From Usnea hakonensis (lineage: Eukaryota; Ascomycota; Lecanoromycetes; Lecanorales; Parmeliaceae), in NCBI GenBank assembly GCA_013423325.1, contig BLJB01000020.1:124001-188000 (forward strand): DNA of 64,000 nucleotides, in the 5' to 3' direction. Shown in pieces: positions 45,701 to 57,327 of the stretch; position 1 is the first letter of the stretch; each line of letters starts with the position of its first letter. The notes beneath the pieces are model-generated. The model did no database searches, had not been told where the DNA came from, and worked only from the letters and a program-made list of their open reading frames with translations. The position numbers were made by a program, and so were the translations under genes.

Positions 45701-48508
45701 TCGGTAGGCGTGGAGATACCGCCCAATTTGACAATCCAACCGGGGCAGGAAGGTCCTAAGAAAAAGCAGAAGACAGTTGCTGACAACCCCGTGATCTTGG
45801 GACCCCAAAATATCAATATCGTTCCCGTCGAGCCTCCGAAGAAGAAGATTGTCGAAAAGCCACCTGAACCAGCTCTCATACCCGAACAGCCCCGGATTAG
45901 ACTCCAGCCCTGTGCCGTTTGCTATGAATTCGAACCTTTGAACGACGAACACCTTGAGTGCAAATACTGCAGGCTAACAGTACACCGAAACTGTTACGGC
46001 GTTGCGAAGGAGCGCCCAAAAGAAACGTGGACCTGTGATATGTGTGCGAACGATTCGGGGCATCAACTTTCAACGACCTACGATTGCGTACTATGTTCCG
46101 TTCGCGCATATACTGACACGGAGCTAATGGAACCCCCGAAGGTGTCTCACAAGAAGAAGTCAGATCGCGAGCGTGAAAAGGAGAGATTGGAGCGAGAATT
46201 AGTTGTTACCGCTACGGAGATCTACCATCGCGAACAGAAAAATAAAGGCAGGCCGGAGCAGCCCCGTCAACCCCTCAAGAGAACTTCGGGCAACAACTGG
46301 GTTCACGTAGTTTGCGCGGTCTTTCATCCTGAGATCAAATTTGGCGACCCTCAGAGGCTTGAGCCAGCCGAGGGATTTGGCGCTGTCCCCATTGCCAAAT
46401 ACAACATGGTGTGCAAATTGTGCAAGAAAACAGATGGAGCTTGCATCAATTGCAGCCACTGTCAAGGCAACGTACACCCGACTTGCGCACAGCAATATGG
46501 CGGTATCCTCGGCTTCGATCTCAATCCCGTTAAAAGCTCTCGCAGCCATGCTATCACCACAGTAGGCATGGGAGGTGAGGTAGGAAATGCTACAGCAGTC
46601 GTCTATTGCAGGGATCACCCACCCAAGCATCCCATACACCTCATGTCTGAACAACAAGATACTCTGAACGCGCTTCAGGTCTTTGCTCGCAGTCACAAGC
46701 AAGCTGACACGTCTTTGACGGGAACGCTGCGTAAGGCGCTTATCGTTGATGCTGCCACGAAGACGGCAGCACAGCTTGGAAGTACTGGTGCGCACTATCG
46801 CAATTCAACCACAGCCAGTGGTGCCGTTGGAACTTCATCATCGGCGCCCACCACTAGGAGCTCTAGGGTCTCGCCGTCGACATTCACAGTCAAGTCTGAC
46901 GAAGTTGACGAAGACGGCGATCGCGTGGTCCATTTGAGCGAAGAATCTCCTGCTGAGCTTGACGCGAAAGAATGTACCATGTGCGGTAATGATGCGAGCC
47001 CGAAGTGGCATGAGATAATGCCAAAGGTCGTTTCTGAACGGAAAGTGCCCACAGCAAATGACGGTGCTGCTGAACCCCTTGAAGTCTCCTCTCAACCCCT
47101 CAATACAATTTCAAATGGGTATGTCAATGGGGACGATTCAGATCCTCTCAAAGATAGAACTATCGCGTCTTCTCAAGCAGATCCGGCACCAGTAATTAAC
47201 GGTGATTTTGGTGCAGATGGGGCTGAAGACAGCAAAGTTCCAGGTCCGACACTCACCCACAGCACCAACGGATTCGCGAATGGTGGAGAACAGGGCATGC
47301 CATCTGGTGATAATCTCATCGAGCCACCGAAGTTTTCCTGTCATAAATGTCATCTACGCAAGCTTAGGGAGCCAACGCCTCCGCCTACCCCGACACCTCC
47401 TCCACCCGAGCCGCCTGAGCCAGAAGAACAGCCTAAACTTGAGCCTGAACAATCCCCCCCACATGTAAGTTTGATCTGGCCACCAACAGAACAACCGGCG
47501 ACTCAAGAACCATATCATGGATGGCCGAATCAGGCAGGACCCAACTATCACGCTCCGGAACGCGCGTCGAATGGCATCATACCACGATCACCCCCAGTGG
47601 TAGCACCGCCTCCTCCACAACATTACCAACCTCCCCCCTTGCCTCCACAATATCCAGAACCTAGCTATCGTGCACCACCTCCAGCAACCTACCGCGATAC
47701 ACGAGGGGTACTTCATCGCGGATTACCACCTCAGTATCATGTCCCGCATTTGGTAAATGGCATACCTGCCGAGCCCCCATCCTTCCAGTATCGGCGAGAT
47801 AGTTCAGGCAACTTGTATCAGGTGCCATATGTTCCGCCTGCAATGCGGGGGCCTCATGTCCCACCGCCGCAACCTTTGATGAGATCGCCATCGATGCGCG
47901 AGCATGCGCACGGACCTCACGGCCCACCGGAGGCGGCAGAGAACCCGTTCGCAAGCCCGAACATCTCGCAACCGCCGAGGGGCCCGTATCCCGACTATGG
48001 TAGTCCACCTCCGAGGGCAAGGACCCCTCCCCAGATTCCGTCATCGAGAGCTGCAATAGGGCCATACTCTGAATATGGCAGTCCACCTCCAAGAGCGATC
48101 CCGTCACCTCCCACGGCTCCATCTTCAAGGTCAGCGCTGGGACCATACCCCGATTATGGTAGTCCGCGGCCAAGATCTATAAGTCCGCCTCCGGCTCCAT
48201 CAAGGGTATACCCGGACTATTGCAGCTCACCTCCCAGGACCGCAGCTTCTGTCCCTCAGGCTCGTCCATCGTCGAGGGCTGCGCAAGGATCATACACGGA
48301 GTACAGTAGCCCACCTCCCAGGACCATGACTTCTGCCCCGCAGGCTCGTCCATCATCAAGGGTGGCGCAGCGGCCGTACTCGGAATATGGCAGTCCAACT
48401 CCAAGGACGAGGAGTCCGCCGGAAGGGTTTGGGAGCGAGAACAGGTGGCCAAGTGAATTGGCCAATGGGGCGAGTGCTAGCCCATCACTACGGAATCTGC
48501 TACATTGA
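42702..48508 (+). CDS. snt2: Snt2-type BAH/PHD chromatin regulator
   Basis: In yeast Snt2 works with Ecm5 and Rpd3 at stress genes and as an E3 ligase for excess histones. Exons 42702-43521, 43607-44090 and 44143-48508 (introns 85 and 52 bp) give 1889 aa. Domain order: disordered Ser/Pro-rich N-terminus (1-240); BAH domain (about 275-400, DQVYLVCEPPGEPYYLARVM…); PHD finger (about 428-475); an ELM2-like region; SANT domain (near 750, EDWHKFVDGVGRYGSELRAI); a GATA-like finger (about 845-895, CKFC…LCQRC); a second PHD (about 1023-1067) and an extended PHD (about 1154-1260, HVVCAVFHPEIKFGDP…); and a further GATA-like CTMC-GND motif near 1377. The last 300 residues are Pro-rich, with six diverged copies of a Y-x-[DE]-Y-[GS]-S-P-P-R-type repeat. 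PHD1 is split by the second intron. Identity is secure; the repeat tail is unusual. Confidence 0.94.
47985..48420 (+). repeat. In-gene tandem repeats encoding YxEYGSPPPR units
   Basis: Six diverged repeats of about 20-25 codons in the Snt2 C-terminus, each with a core such as PYPDYGSPPPRA, PYSEYGSPPPRA, VYPDYCSSPPRT or SYTEYSSPPPRT. Spacers share PSSRAA/PSSRVA. The DNA copies have drifted, so the array is old, but the Tyr, Ser-Pro and Arg positions are kept. Confidence 0.8.
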
Positions 48509-49839
48509 CGGCTTGAAGGAAGGAAGGGCGTGTATGAGGAAGGATGGTATGGAGGGATATTGGAGATTTTTTGGAGGGGGATCTGCTATGGAGCGAGGGC
48601 ACAAGGGTTGTATTTTTAGAACACGTTGGCCTTGCCCGAAGACCACTGCTGGGGCGGCAGGGTACTAGATGCGTCGAATGTATTGTATTTGCGGCATTCA
48701 TTCCTGATTTTGTTCCCTGTTTACCTCTTGAATGGAAGCGTCGGCCACTACTCGTGCCCTCTCTGTGATTTGGACTGCCAAGATGACAGAGGCTGCAGCT
48801 ATGAAGGTAAAGATTGGGGGCGCCCTGTCTGCCCAACAAAGGTAAGGAGCTTGAAATTCAGCGCAGTGCAGCTACGATGATGAGGACATCAATCCTTACG
48901 ACGACAACAACAACAGTACGTAAGCTGGCTGGTATACTCTAAGAGAAGTCCAATATGTGTGTGTGTGTGTGTGTGTGTCAAGCCTCGGAAGGCGTTATGC
49001 CCTTCTCAAAAATCAAAACTCGAGTAAAGTACCTAAGTTTGAGCACGGGGGCCTCGGGTAGGGATCCCCCCACACCAATGGCGGCGCTGTTGCTGTCTTA
49101 GTCAAAGCCAAAAGCCAAAAGCCAAAAGCACGTCTTCGCTTCTCTTCTAAGATTGCTCTTTCACCATTTCTCAGGATTGCTGAGTAAGCATTCGAATTCG
49201 GATTTGATTGGCGGAAAAGGGGATGACGCCCGAGCACGCCATAGTACCTCATATCAAAATGTTGCAGTTCCATTCTTTTGACGGCATGGCCGAATAGTAA
49301 TAGTAATACTCTACCTTACTCTACTCTACCCTACCCTACCCTATTCTACTTGCTACCTTAGGCTTCTAGTTTTCTACCATGATGCATTCCTTCCCACACC
49401 CTTGTTACTCGTACATGGGCCTGGACCCGTCTCACTTCTCACTTGTTGAGCATCACTGTCAATCTCTGTTCTTTCCTTAGCATAAGAAGCAATCGTCCAG
49501 ATTAGCCACAGCCACCAAAATCTCCTAGACTCTTCAAGACTTCAAGTGTCAATCTCGACCCGTCTTCTGATTTTCCAGAGGCAGCTTGTCATGCCATCCA
49601 TCAATTCAACCTCTATCTACCTAGAGTCCTCGTACATGTCATAATGCTGCTGTAAGACGCATCGCTGCACGAATCCTCCATCATCTTCATCATCCGAATC
49701 CGAATCCTGGCTTGCCCACGTCTTTTATCCCAATTTCCCCCTGTCGCTCTGCTGCTTATCTCGTCTCTTGCTCTTTAAACATTCCTCACTTGAGCCCCAT
49801 CACTACCTGAGCTCTGCCGAAGAGCTGAAGAGGACCACA
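48509..49839. promoter_or_regulatory. Intergenic upstream of sulfate permease
   Basis: 1331 bp. It contains a (GT)n microsatellite (about 48956-48978), a tandem AGCCAAAA repeat (about 49106-49129) and a CTCTACCTTACTCTACCCTA-type run (about 49308-49350). C/T-rich DNA leads to the start codon. Several short frames are not convincing. I looked for a Cys3/MetR-like palindrome (ATGRYRYCAT) and did not find a clear one. Confidence 0.45.
48956..48978. repeat. (GT)n microsatellite
   Basis: An uninterrupted GT dinucleotide run of about 11 units downstream of Snt2. Confidence 0.85.
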
Positions 49840-52569
49840 ATGTCTTCTTCCAACACGGCCACCAAAGTTGGCCGTGGTCTGGCAAAGTTCTTGGGCATCA
49901 AATTACAATATCGTAATCCAACAGGCGAAGAAAACCTGACAGCCGGTGATTCTGTCTTCTCCGTCTCCACCGCCGACACCTTTGTCGAAGGGGAGCCCAC
50001 ATCGCTCGAATGGATCCGCGAGACCGCACCCACTGCTCGTACTTTGAAAAATTGGGCCTATGGCCTTTTCCCCTTCGTTCACTGGATTACTCGCTACAAT
50101 ACAAGCTGGCTCATTGGCGATTTGGTCGCAGGTCAGTCGCCCCTTCCCCCTTGGTTCCATGGAGCTCTCAATTCATGCGAAACTTGCAGGTATCACCGTG
50201 GGATGCGTTGTCGTTCCTCAGTCCATGGCATATGCCAAACTGGCCTTGCTTCCCGTTCAATTTGGTCTATACTCATCGTTCATGGGGGTCCTGATTTATT
50301 GGTTCTTCGCCACCTCCAAAGATATTACCATTGGTGTCAGTCAGACCAGAGTTCCTCCTCTGTCATGGTGCGCTGACGCTTGGATAGCCTGTCGCCGTTC
50401 TATCCACCGTTACTGGCAATGTAGTTTCTGAAGTCATCAAGGCCCACCCCCAATATAAGCCCCACCCCAACATCGTTGCTTCAGCACTTGCTGTCATCGC
50501 AGGTGCCATCATCTGCTTCATCGGGCTCATTCGCTGTGGCTGGATAGTCGATTTCATCTCCTTGGCTGCTATTTCGGCCTACATGACTGGGTCTGCCTTG
50601 AACATCGCCGTTGGTCAAGTCCCCGCGCTGATGGGCATCACTGGGTTTTCTAATAGAGACTCCACGTACAAGGTTGTCATTAATACTCTGAAACATCTCG
50701 GGGGGACAAAGATCGATGCTGCCATGGGCCTAACGGCTCTGACTATGCTTTACCTCATACGAAGTGCATGTAATTTTGCAGCTCGAAAGGTGCCACACAG
50801 AGCAAAGACCTTTTTCTTCATCTCGACACTACGAACGGCATTCGTCATGCTCCTATACACCATGATCAGTTGGCTTGTGAACAGACACCACCGCAAGACG
50901 CCTATTTTCGCGATTCTGGGCACAGTGCCCAGAGGTTTTAAGAACGCTGCCGTCCCGACGGTCAACAAATCAATTATCAAAACTTTCGCAAACCAGCTTC
51001 CGGCCACTGTCATTGTCGTCCTCATCGAGCATATTGCCATCGCCAAATCGTTCGGCCGAGTCAACAATTACACCATTGATCCATCCCAAGAGATGGTAGC
51101 CATTGGAGTTACTAACCTACTTGGCCCATTCCTTGGAGCTTATCCAGCTACCGGGTCTTTCTCTCGGACTGCCATCAAGTCGAAAGCCGGCGTGCGAACG
51201 CCGCTCGCCGGTGTTGTAACCGCCCTTGTGGTCCTTCTTGCCATTTACGCGCTGCCCGCCGTCTTCTTTTACATCCCCAATTCAAGTTTGTCAGCGGTCA
51301 TCATCCATGCAGTTGGAGACCTGATCACGCCACCAAATGTCGTCTACCAATTCTGGCGTATTAATCCGTTGGAAGTCATCATTTTCTTTGCTGGTGTCTT
51401 TGTGACCATCTTTTCCAGCATTGAGAACGGTATCTACACCACAATCTGCATTTCGGTTGCGGTCCTGCTATTTCGCGTTCTCAAGGCCAGAGGTCACTTC
51501 CTCGGCAAAGTGAGAATACATTCGGTGATTGGAGACCACTTGTTAGATGACGAGGGCAAACGTGCCGGCCATGGTCAGGTTGGCACATTCGGCCCCAACG
51601 ATCCTGACAACTCCAATCGAAATATTTTCCTGCCATTAAGCCACAATGATGGCTCCAATCCCGAAGTCCACGTTGAATTACCATCCCCTGGCATCTTCAT
51701 CTACCGCTTCTCAGAAGGCTTCAACTACCCAAATGCCAACCACTATCTCGACTATATGGTCGCCACCATCATGAAAGAGACCTGCCGCACCAACCTCAAT
51801 TCCTACCCCAAGCCCGGTGTAAGCTCCTCCCTGTCATCTTCTCACTCTCGTGTACGCTAGCTGACATACAACATAGGATCGCCCCTGGAATGATCCTGGA
51901 CCTCGCCGCGGCAAGCCCGTTCCCGTCGAACCCGACAAACCCACCCTCAAAGCCATCATCCTCGACTTTTCCTCCGTCAACAATGTCGACATCACCTCGG
52001 TCCAAAATCTCATCGACGTCCGTAACCAACTTGACCGCTACGCCGCCCCGGATACCGTAGATTGGCACTTTGCCTGCATCAACAATCGCTGGACCAAACG
52101 AGCCCTGGCGGCCGCCGGCTTCGGTTTCCCAACCCCTCGAGGCAACGTGTCCGGCTTCGAGCGCTGGAAGCCCGTCTTCAGCGTGGCGGAAATCGGCGGC
52201 GAGCACAGCGCCGCAGCTGCCGCGCAGTACCGTGAGAACGAAAAGGAGCTGAGGCGCCAGCGCACCGAAGACGAAGAAGCGAGAGCTCGCGGCGTTGCCG
52301 ACGACGGCAACAAGGGAGATGCGATTGCGCACGGTCGCGACGCCGCCAGCTCCACGAGCGGCAGCGATCTGGGACAGCAGTTGGAGATGAGCAAGGCTTA
52401 TGGCGGCGGCGTCAGCAAGGGGCCCACGGCCAGGGTGGCCGTCATCCATGGGTTGAACCGGCCGCTTTTCCATATCGATCTGACGAGCGCGCTGCAGAGT
52501 GCTGTTGCCAATGTCGAGATGAGGGGCGACGGGGGTGTGGTCAAGGGAGTTGATACGCAGGGCTTTTGA
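49840..52569 (+). CDS. Sulfate permease, SulP family with STAS domain
   Basis: Imports sulfate with protons across the plasma membrane for cysteine and methionine synthesis. Four exons, 49840-50131, 50190-50335, 50388-51818 and 51877-52569 (introns 58, 52 and 58 bp), give 853 aa, typical of fungal sulfate permeases. The frame upstream to 49768 has no conserved sequence, so the ATG at 49840 is chosen. The SulP membrane domain begins at WLIGDLVAGITVGCVVVPQSMAYAKLALLP, the family signature with its Pro-Gln-x-x-Ala-Tyr-A core, and is spread over the first three exons. Further helices include ALAVIAGAIICFIGLIRCG and LPATVIVVLIEHIAIAKSFG, with NLLGPFLGAYPATGSFSRTA in the second half. The STAS domain is mainly in the last exon (LKAIILDFSSVNNVDITSVQNLIDV). 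Such genes are normally induced on sulfur starvation by a Cys3/MetR bZIP factor; I see no clear site. Confidence 0.95.
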
Positions 52570-53061
52570 ATGGCAATATAGCCGTGGGCCGGAACGGACG
52601 ACTTTTTGTTCTCTATTTTTTTTTTTTCATTCTTCATTTCTCTCATTTGGAAAAGCGTCGTTGCTTTCTCGATATCTTCGATATCTGTCATTCTTGTACT
52701 ATGAGTCTGGTGTATGTATGTATTTGTGGACAGAAAGAGGGACAGGGAGAGAGAGCTATATGTATATGTATAGTTGTGGCAGGTAATGTTGCGGTGGGAC
52801 ACTCATTATTATCTAGTTTGGCAGCAAGGGAGGACAGGGTATAGATACCATGCGTGCATGTCATTACCAGTCAGACTAGCATATCTCGTACATTCTCTGA
52901 CGGACCTATTGTGCCTCTTGATCCCCTCCCCCAAACCATCATTCCGCTTTAGCAGAACAAACCCAGCCAACCAACCGCACCGCCACAACCCTTTGGACAC
53001 GCAACTCAATCCCCACTGCAGAATCCCATACCACCTTTTCCACCCCTCTCTTCCTGCTTCA
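52570..53061. other. Intergenic between convergent genes
   Basis: 492 bp with a T tract (about 52615-52627) soon after the permease stop, probably in its 3' UTR. No coding signal. Confidence 0.4.
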
Positions 53062-54059
53062 TCAAGACGCAAATCCACCATCAATCGTATAACAAGCCCC
53101 AGTCGTATACGTGCTCTCGTCGCTCAGCAAAAACGCAATCAGGCGGGCCACCTCGTCCGGCGTGCCCATTCGGTTGATACGTTGCCGGGTGTTGTCCCTC
53201 GGACCGGTCTGAGCCCTCACCTCCGCCAGCATGGGGGTGTCGATGCGTCCCCTTCGGGAAAAGTCAATCTACCACATCGCAGGCATAGGCGAGAGAAGGG
53301 AAAAGGACGGATATGAAATGGAGATACGGAAAAAGGGGAAAAGTGTGAAGAGAGAGAAAAGCGCTCACGGTGCGATGCAATTCACCCTAATGTTCCGCGC
53401 TCCGACTTCATGGGCCGCGCTGCGCGTTAGGCCAATGATGGCGTGCTAAAACGTTTGGCCAATCCCACTTCAGCAAGTGCTCCTATATCGTTTCCCCAAA
53501 TCCTTTATTCGCACTTGAACAGGACGGGACGGCCAGAGGGGAGAGAGAGAGAGAGAGAGAGAGAGCCCCAACTGCTAACCTTACTGGTCGAGTACGCGGC
53601 TCCACGGCCGTATCCTTGCAGCCCGGCTATACTCGACGCGTTTACGATGCTCGCGTCCTTGTCCATCCTCTGCAATTGCGCCCTGATGCAGTTGAAGACG
53701 CCCTTCACATTCACATCCATGACGAAATCCCAATCTTCATCTTCCATATCAGCAATCTGCTTGCCAGCTTTGAAGACGCCCGCGAGGTTCGCGGCGCCGG
53801 TCAACGGGCCCAGTTGTTTGACAGTTTCGTCGAGCCAGTCGCGGACTTCCTGGCTGTTTCTGACATCGACGGTCTTCGCATAAATTTTAACGGTTGAGTT
53901 TGACTGTTGGATATCGGCTACGGCTACGTCTAGGGTTTCCTGTCGGATGTCTGCGATTGAGATGGAGGCACCGCGTGTGGCGCAGAGGCGGGCTGTAGCG
54001 AGGCCAATTCCCGAAGCGGCGCCGGTGATGGCAATGACTTTGCCTTCAAGGGAGGTCAT
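53062..54059 (-). CDS. Short-chain dehydrogenase/reductase (classical SDR)
   Basis: An NAD(P)-dependent oxidoreductase of unknown substrate. The open frame extends to 54083 only through a TTG, so the ATG at 54059 (MTSLEGKVIAITGAASGIG) is the start. Exons 54059-53580, 53445-53369 and 53251-53062 (introns 134 and 117 bp) give 248 aa, the standard length. Motifs: TGAASGIG (TGxxxGIG), NLAGV (NNAG-like), the catalytic Ser in NASSIAG and YSTSK (YxxxK), then HAIIGLTRSAAHEVG and a C-terminal GACYTIDGGFAS. D in ISIADI at the end of beta2 suggests NAD rather than NADP. The first donor is non-standard (GTTAGC). The first intron contains a long (GA)n repeat. It stands alone, with no biosynthetic cluster around it. 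Confidence 0.92.
53539..53565. repeat. (GA)n microsatellite inside an SDR intron
   Basis: A run of about 13 GA units on the plus strand, which is (TC)n in the SDR transcript. It lies in the first intron, about 15 bp from the donor side of that intron. Confidence 0.85.
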
Positions 54060-54504
54060 GACGAAGCGTTGGACTGCAGACAAATGGGCACGTGAGAAGC
54101 GGGGATTGAGGAAGGATGTAAGAATGCTCGGGTAGAAAAGGACGTTTTACAATCTTAATAAAATCTCACTGTCGAGTCAGATTCCAACGGTGGTGTATGG
54201 GGATGACATGCAATGTTCGAAAGTCCAATGGAAATGACTGATGGGGTTCTGCGAAACCGATGTTGAATGTGCAAACACCGGAGTATATGACTAGTCCGAG
54301 GCTGGTATCGGTGTTACTCGGACGGTGGACCAACGCTAAGCAATGCAGACTGTTCAAAACAATTATGTCATTGAGCAGGCGCTTGATTGCCATGAACAAG
54401 TGAGTCTGAACAAGTGGAGGCCTTCATTTGTGCAATAGACCGTCAAGTTCTGCGTACATTGCCGAAAAGTGGCAGGTGCGAAAATCTAGGCATCCACGTA
54501 TGCT
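54060..54504. promoter_or_regulatory. Intergenic upstream of the SDR
   Basis: 445 bp between the SDR start and the Bub2 stop (both minus strand). It presumably holds the SDR promoter and the Bub2 3' UTR. No motif was recognised. Confidence 0.4.
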
Positions 54505-55977
54505 TCATTCCGCATGGTGCACAAGCTCTTCGTAGAGGTCGGAGGGAATCTTGCGGACGAGGTTGACAGTCAACGCAATGATCTCCTTGGCCTGCAATGG
54601 TGGGAAAGACCTGAGCAGTTTCCCAGGGCTGACAGGCACTTGTCAGCAATGAAATCTCTCTTTTCTGCGCGGCTCCATGCTACATACCTAGGATCTGCGA
54701 GAAGCTCCTCCCTCATCATCATAAGTTGAGAACAGATGCACAGGATATTCAAATGGGAACCGTAAGCAAAGAGAAAGTCCCACAACAGGAGTACCTCGGG
54801 TAAAGGTGGGGTGCATGCAGACATGGTAAGCACTGACGCGAAGGCGTAGACCTGCGCGTTCACTCCCTTGGATGTCAAATGCGCTGAAAGTCTTGCATCC
54901 GCGACACTGAGGCATCTCTCCACCAAGGCCACCCCCTTGTGAACACCATCCATAGCACCACGAATGTAGCCGGGGCACTCGCGGGTGATGAAGTGATAGA
55001 ATGCAATGAAAGCTTGTGGTTCGGTTCGGCAGGTATACAGGAAAGGAGCGCAAAGAACATTCATGCCCTGAACGTAGATTCCCGGTTCAGAGTCCCCTGC
55101 TTCAGAGCCATCATTCGTAGCCGTCGAGGCCCCCTTTGCATGCTTTATAGCCGGCGAAGCGTGTTGCAACTGTGGGCTGCCGAGCTCATTAGAGGCATTG
55201 GTAGGTCGACCCAAGTCGGTCGATCGATCTGACTTGGCATCGTGCAATTTCCAAGCCACAGCATTGAGAAGGCGGATAATTGAATTCTCCCGGACTCTCC
55301 GTTGGAACAGCACATTGGTCATCAAAGTCCGATGCGTATCATTCCTTATTTTAGCGTACGCCGGTGAAGGACCACGGCGTATGAGATCAAGGTAGATGTC
55401 GGTTGAAAGAGGTGGAGAGTTTAGGAGGATAAGCCAGATGTAGATACGGAGATCGGACTAGGGATGGAATTAGTAGTCTCCTGGGAGATGCCGCCAAGGA
55501 CCTTACCATGCCATCATTGTCCGCCTCCAGCCCATCAACGAGGATCCAGTGTCGAAGGTTCTGCAACGCATCTGGCACATCGCTTTTCGGTCCATGTCGT
55601 ATAAGAGCCCTCAGTTCGTCTTTAGGATCTACGGGTTTCTTTGGCACTTGAAATCGCTTGAGTGGGATTCCAACATTTACTGGATTCGAGACAACAGCGT
55701 CGCTGTTGGAGCGTGCTCGGGTGTGCTTCTGCGGTGAAGGTAGGGCAGGGACAGGAGGAGTTGCCGTTAGAGTAGATTGATTTATGCTCGTGTTTCGCTG
55801 CTGCAGTTGCCTTTGCTGTGAGATAAGGGAAGGGCCATTGGGTGCAGCATAATTGGACGACAATTGATGAGCGGATTTCTGCTGTCGAAGTCGGCCCAAG
55901 CTTCTAGGCGACGCGAGCTGGGGACCTGTTGAAGAAGCAGGTAAATGAGAAGCGTTCTTGCTGGGGGAGCTCGTCAT
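54505..55977 (-). CDS. bub2: Mitotic checkpoint TBC GAP Bub2
   Basis: With Bfa1/Byr4 it forms the GAP for the Tem1/Spg1 GTPase and restrains mitotic exit or septation at spindle poles. The frame reaches 55989 through a TTG; the ATG at 55977 is chosen. Exons 55977-55507, 55457-54688 and 54628-54505 (introns 49 and 59 bp) give 454 aa. Residues 1-115 are a disordered, Gln/Ser-rich extension that yeast Bub2 lacks. The TBC domain follows: RHWILVDGL…, IYIWLILLN, KIRNDTHRTL (IxxDxxR, arginine finger) and YVQGMNVL (glutamine finger), then PLPEVLLLWDFLFAYGSHLN. The last exon adds SPGKLLRSFPPLQAKEIIAL. The insertion between fingers (SDRSTDLGRPTNASNELG…) is longer than in yeast. The catalytic fingers are intact, so it should be an active GAP. 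Confidence 0.92.
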
Positions 55978-56343
55978 ATTTTCAATCAATTGGATCAGAG
56001 ATGGTGCAAAGTATTCGAACTCTAATACTTCCGAGGTACATGAATTCCGATTCTTGCCAATAAGTAGTTTATACAGTGTGTGAGTATCAACCGCAACATG
56101 TGGGACAAGGACCAGGCTGGTATCGTACTCGTACCCTTGCGCTAAGTAAATGTACTTTTGAACGATGCTTGGCGTTTCGCGTGTTCAACGCGTCAAGCTA
56201 CCTTAATTAGGTAAAGCTTCGATTGATGCTTCATGACGTCTACCTCAGAAATCTAAATTTGGCGCAAACCCCCAATTTCAATTTCCCTTTAGTGACAACA
56301 ATGGCTCGATTACGACCATACAACCGCTTGGCTGTCAATCGCA
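55978..56343. promoter_or_regulatory. Divergent intergenic region
   Basis: 366 bp between Bub2 and the HhH-fold gene start, presumably with both promoters. No distinct site was recognised. Confidence 0.4.
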
Positions 56344-57327
56344 ATGCCTCCCAAAAAAGCTCGGACCAAGGGCTCTGCCGCCCAAAAGTCTACCGAGGCT
56401 GGTGCGAGTCCGCAACTCGCCGACCAGTCCAAGCATGACTCTTCCGCAAAGGAGACCAACGACAGCGCTAAAGCTGATGGAGTGTCCAAGAAGCGCAAAG
56501 GTCCTGCTTCGTCTGAACCGAACAAAGTACCTCGCCGTTCCGCTCGCGGCGCAGCGACGTCCGCCCCAATCGACGTTGGGAAAATGCTTCGATTCCTAAT
56601 TTCGCCCTCGTCATTGGATCTTTGCCGTCCAAAGGACGAAATTGAAGATCTCAGTGCTCGCGGAACAGATGTCAGGACCTATAGCACATCCACATTCACC
56701 CCTTTTGAAGAATTGGTCTGCGCCGTGATACTTAGCCGACCCATTGGCCACATGCTCGGCGTACGGTCCATCCGAACGATTTTCAATCCGCCCTACGAAT
56801 TCGTCACGCCCAAGAAGATTCGAGAAGCTGGGACTGAGGGATGCAGGCAGGCGCTGGATAAAGCTCGGACGCAGCACCGACAGAAGACGGCTGAGGAATT
56901 GGTGCTGCTTGCCGATGCGGTGGTCGACAACTTTGGGTCTGGAGATGAGGACGTGAGTTTGGAGCGGGTGAGAGAGGACGGTAGACATGATTGTGAAACC
57001 ATGAGGGAGATGTTGAGAAAGAATGTGAAGGGATTAGGGAGGACGGGGCTTGACATATTCGGGAGGCGCATTCAGGGGGTTTGGCCATCGTTCTATCCTT
57101 TTGTTGATCAAAGAACGCTGGCGGCGGTGGAGAAGTTGGGAATGCCTGGTAGTGCAGAGGAGTTGAAAAACGTTTTGGATGAGAATTGGGAGAAGCTCGA
57201 GGTGAATGATATCGAGGCTAAAGATGAAGAGGAGAAGAAACGAAAAGCGTTTGTACGAATTCTGGAGAGAGCAGTCGGGGCGGATCTGGAAGGCAATATA
57301 GACTCTACAAAATCCGAAGTAGCCTGA
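56344..57327 (+). CDS. HhH-GPD/base-excision-like fold protein, unknown function
   Basis: A single-exon 327-aa protein. Residues 1-78 are Lys/Ser-rich and disordered with nuclear-localisation-like clusters (KKRKGP, PRRSARGA). The rest is helical and resembles the HhH-GPD fold of endonuclease III-type glycosylases: FTPFEELVCAVILSRPIGHMLGVRSIRTIF at the start of the six-helix barrel, and a helix-hairpin-helix-like LRKNVKGLGRTGLDIFGRR followed by VWPSFYPFVDQRTL. The catalytic Lys and the distal Asp of bifunctional enzymes and the [4Fe-4S] cysteines cannot be identified, so it may bind DNA without glycosylase activity. The C-terminus is acidic (EAKDEEEKKRKAF). I do not recognise a named orthologue. 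The fold assignment is by motif only. Confidence 0.75.
   Translation: MPPKKARTKGSAAQKSTEAGASPQLADQSKHDSSAKETNDSAKADGVSKKRKGPASSEPNKVPRRSARGAATSAPIDVGKMLRFLISPSSLDLCRPKDEIEDLSARGTDVRTYSTSTFTPFEELVCAVILSRPIGHMLGVRSIRTIFNPPYEFVTPKKIREAGTEGCRQALDKARTQHRQKTAEELVLLADAVVDNFGSGDEDVSLERVREDGRHDCETMREMLRKNVKGLGRTGLDIFGRRIQGVWPSFYPFVDQRTLAAVEKLGMPGSAEELKNVLDENWEKLEVNDIEAKDEEEKKRKAFVRILERAVGADLEGNIDSTKSEVA

Noticed and set aside
46199..46795. 198-codon antisense ORF inside Snt2
   Set aside because: A shadow of the extended PHD coding sequence on the other strand.
47985..48420. Repeat array resembling a CRISPR
   Set aside because: The repeats are in-frame protein repeats, diverged and of variable length, without unique spacers, in a eukaryotic gene.
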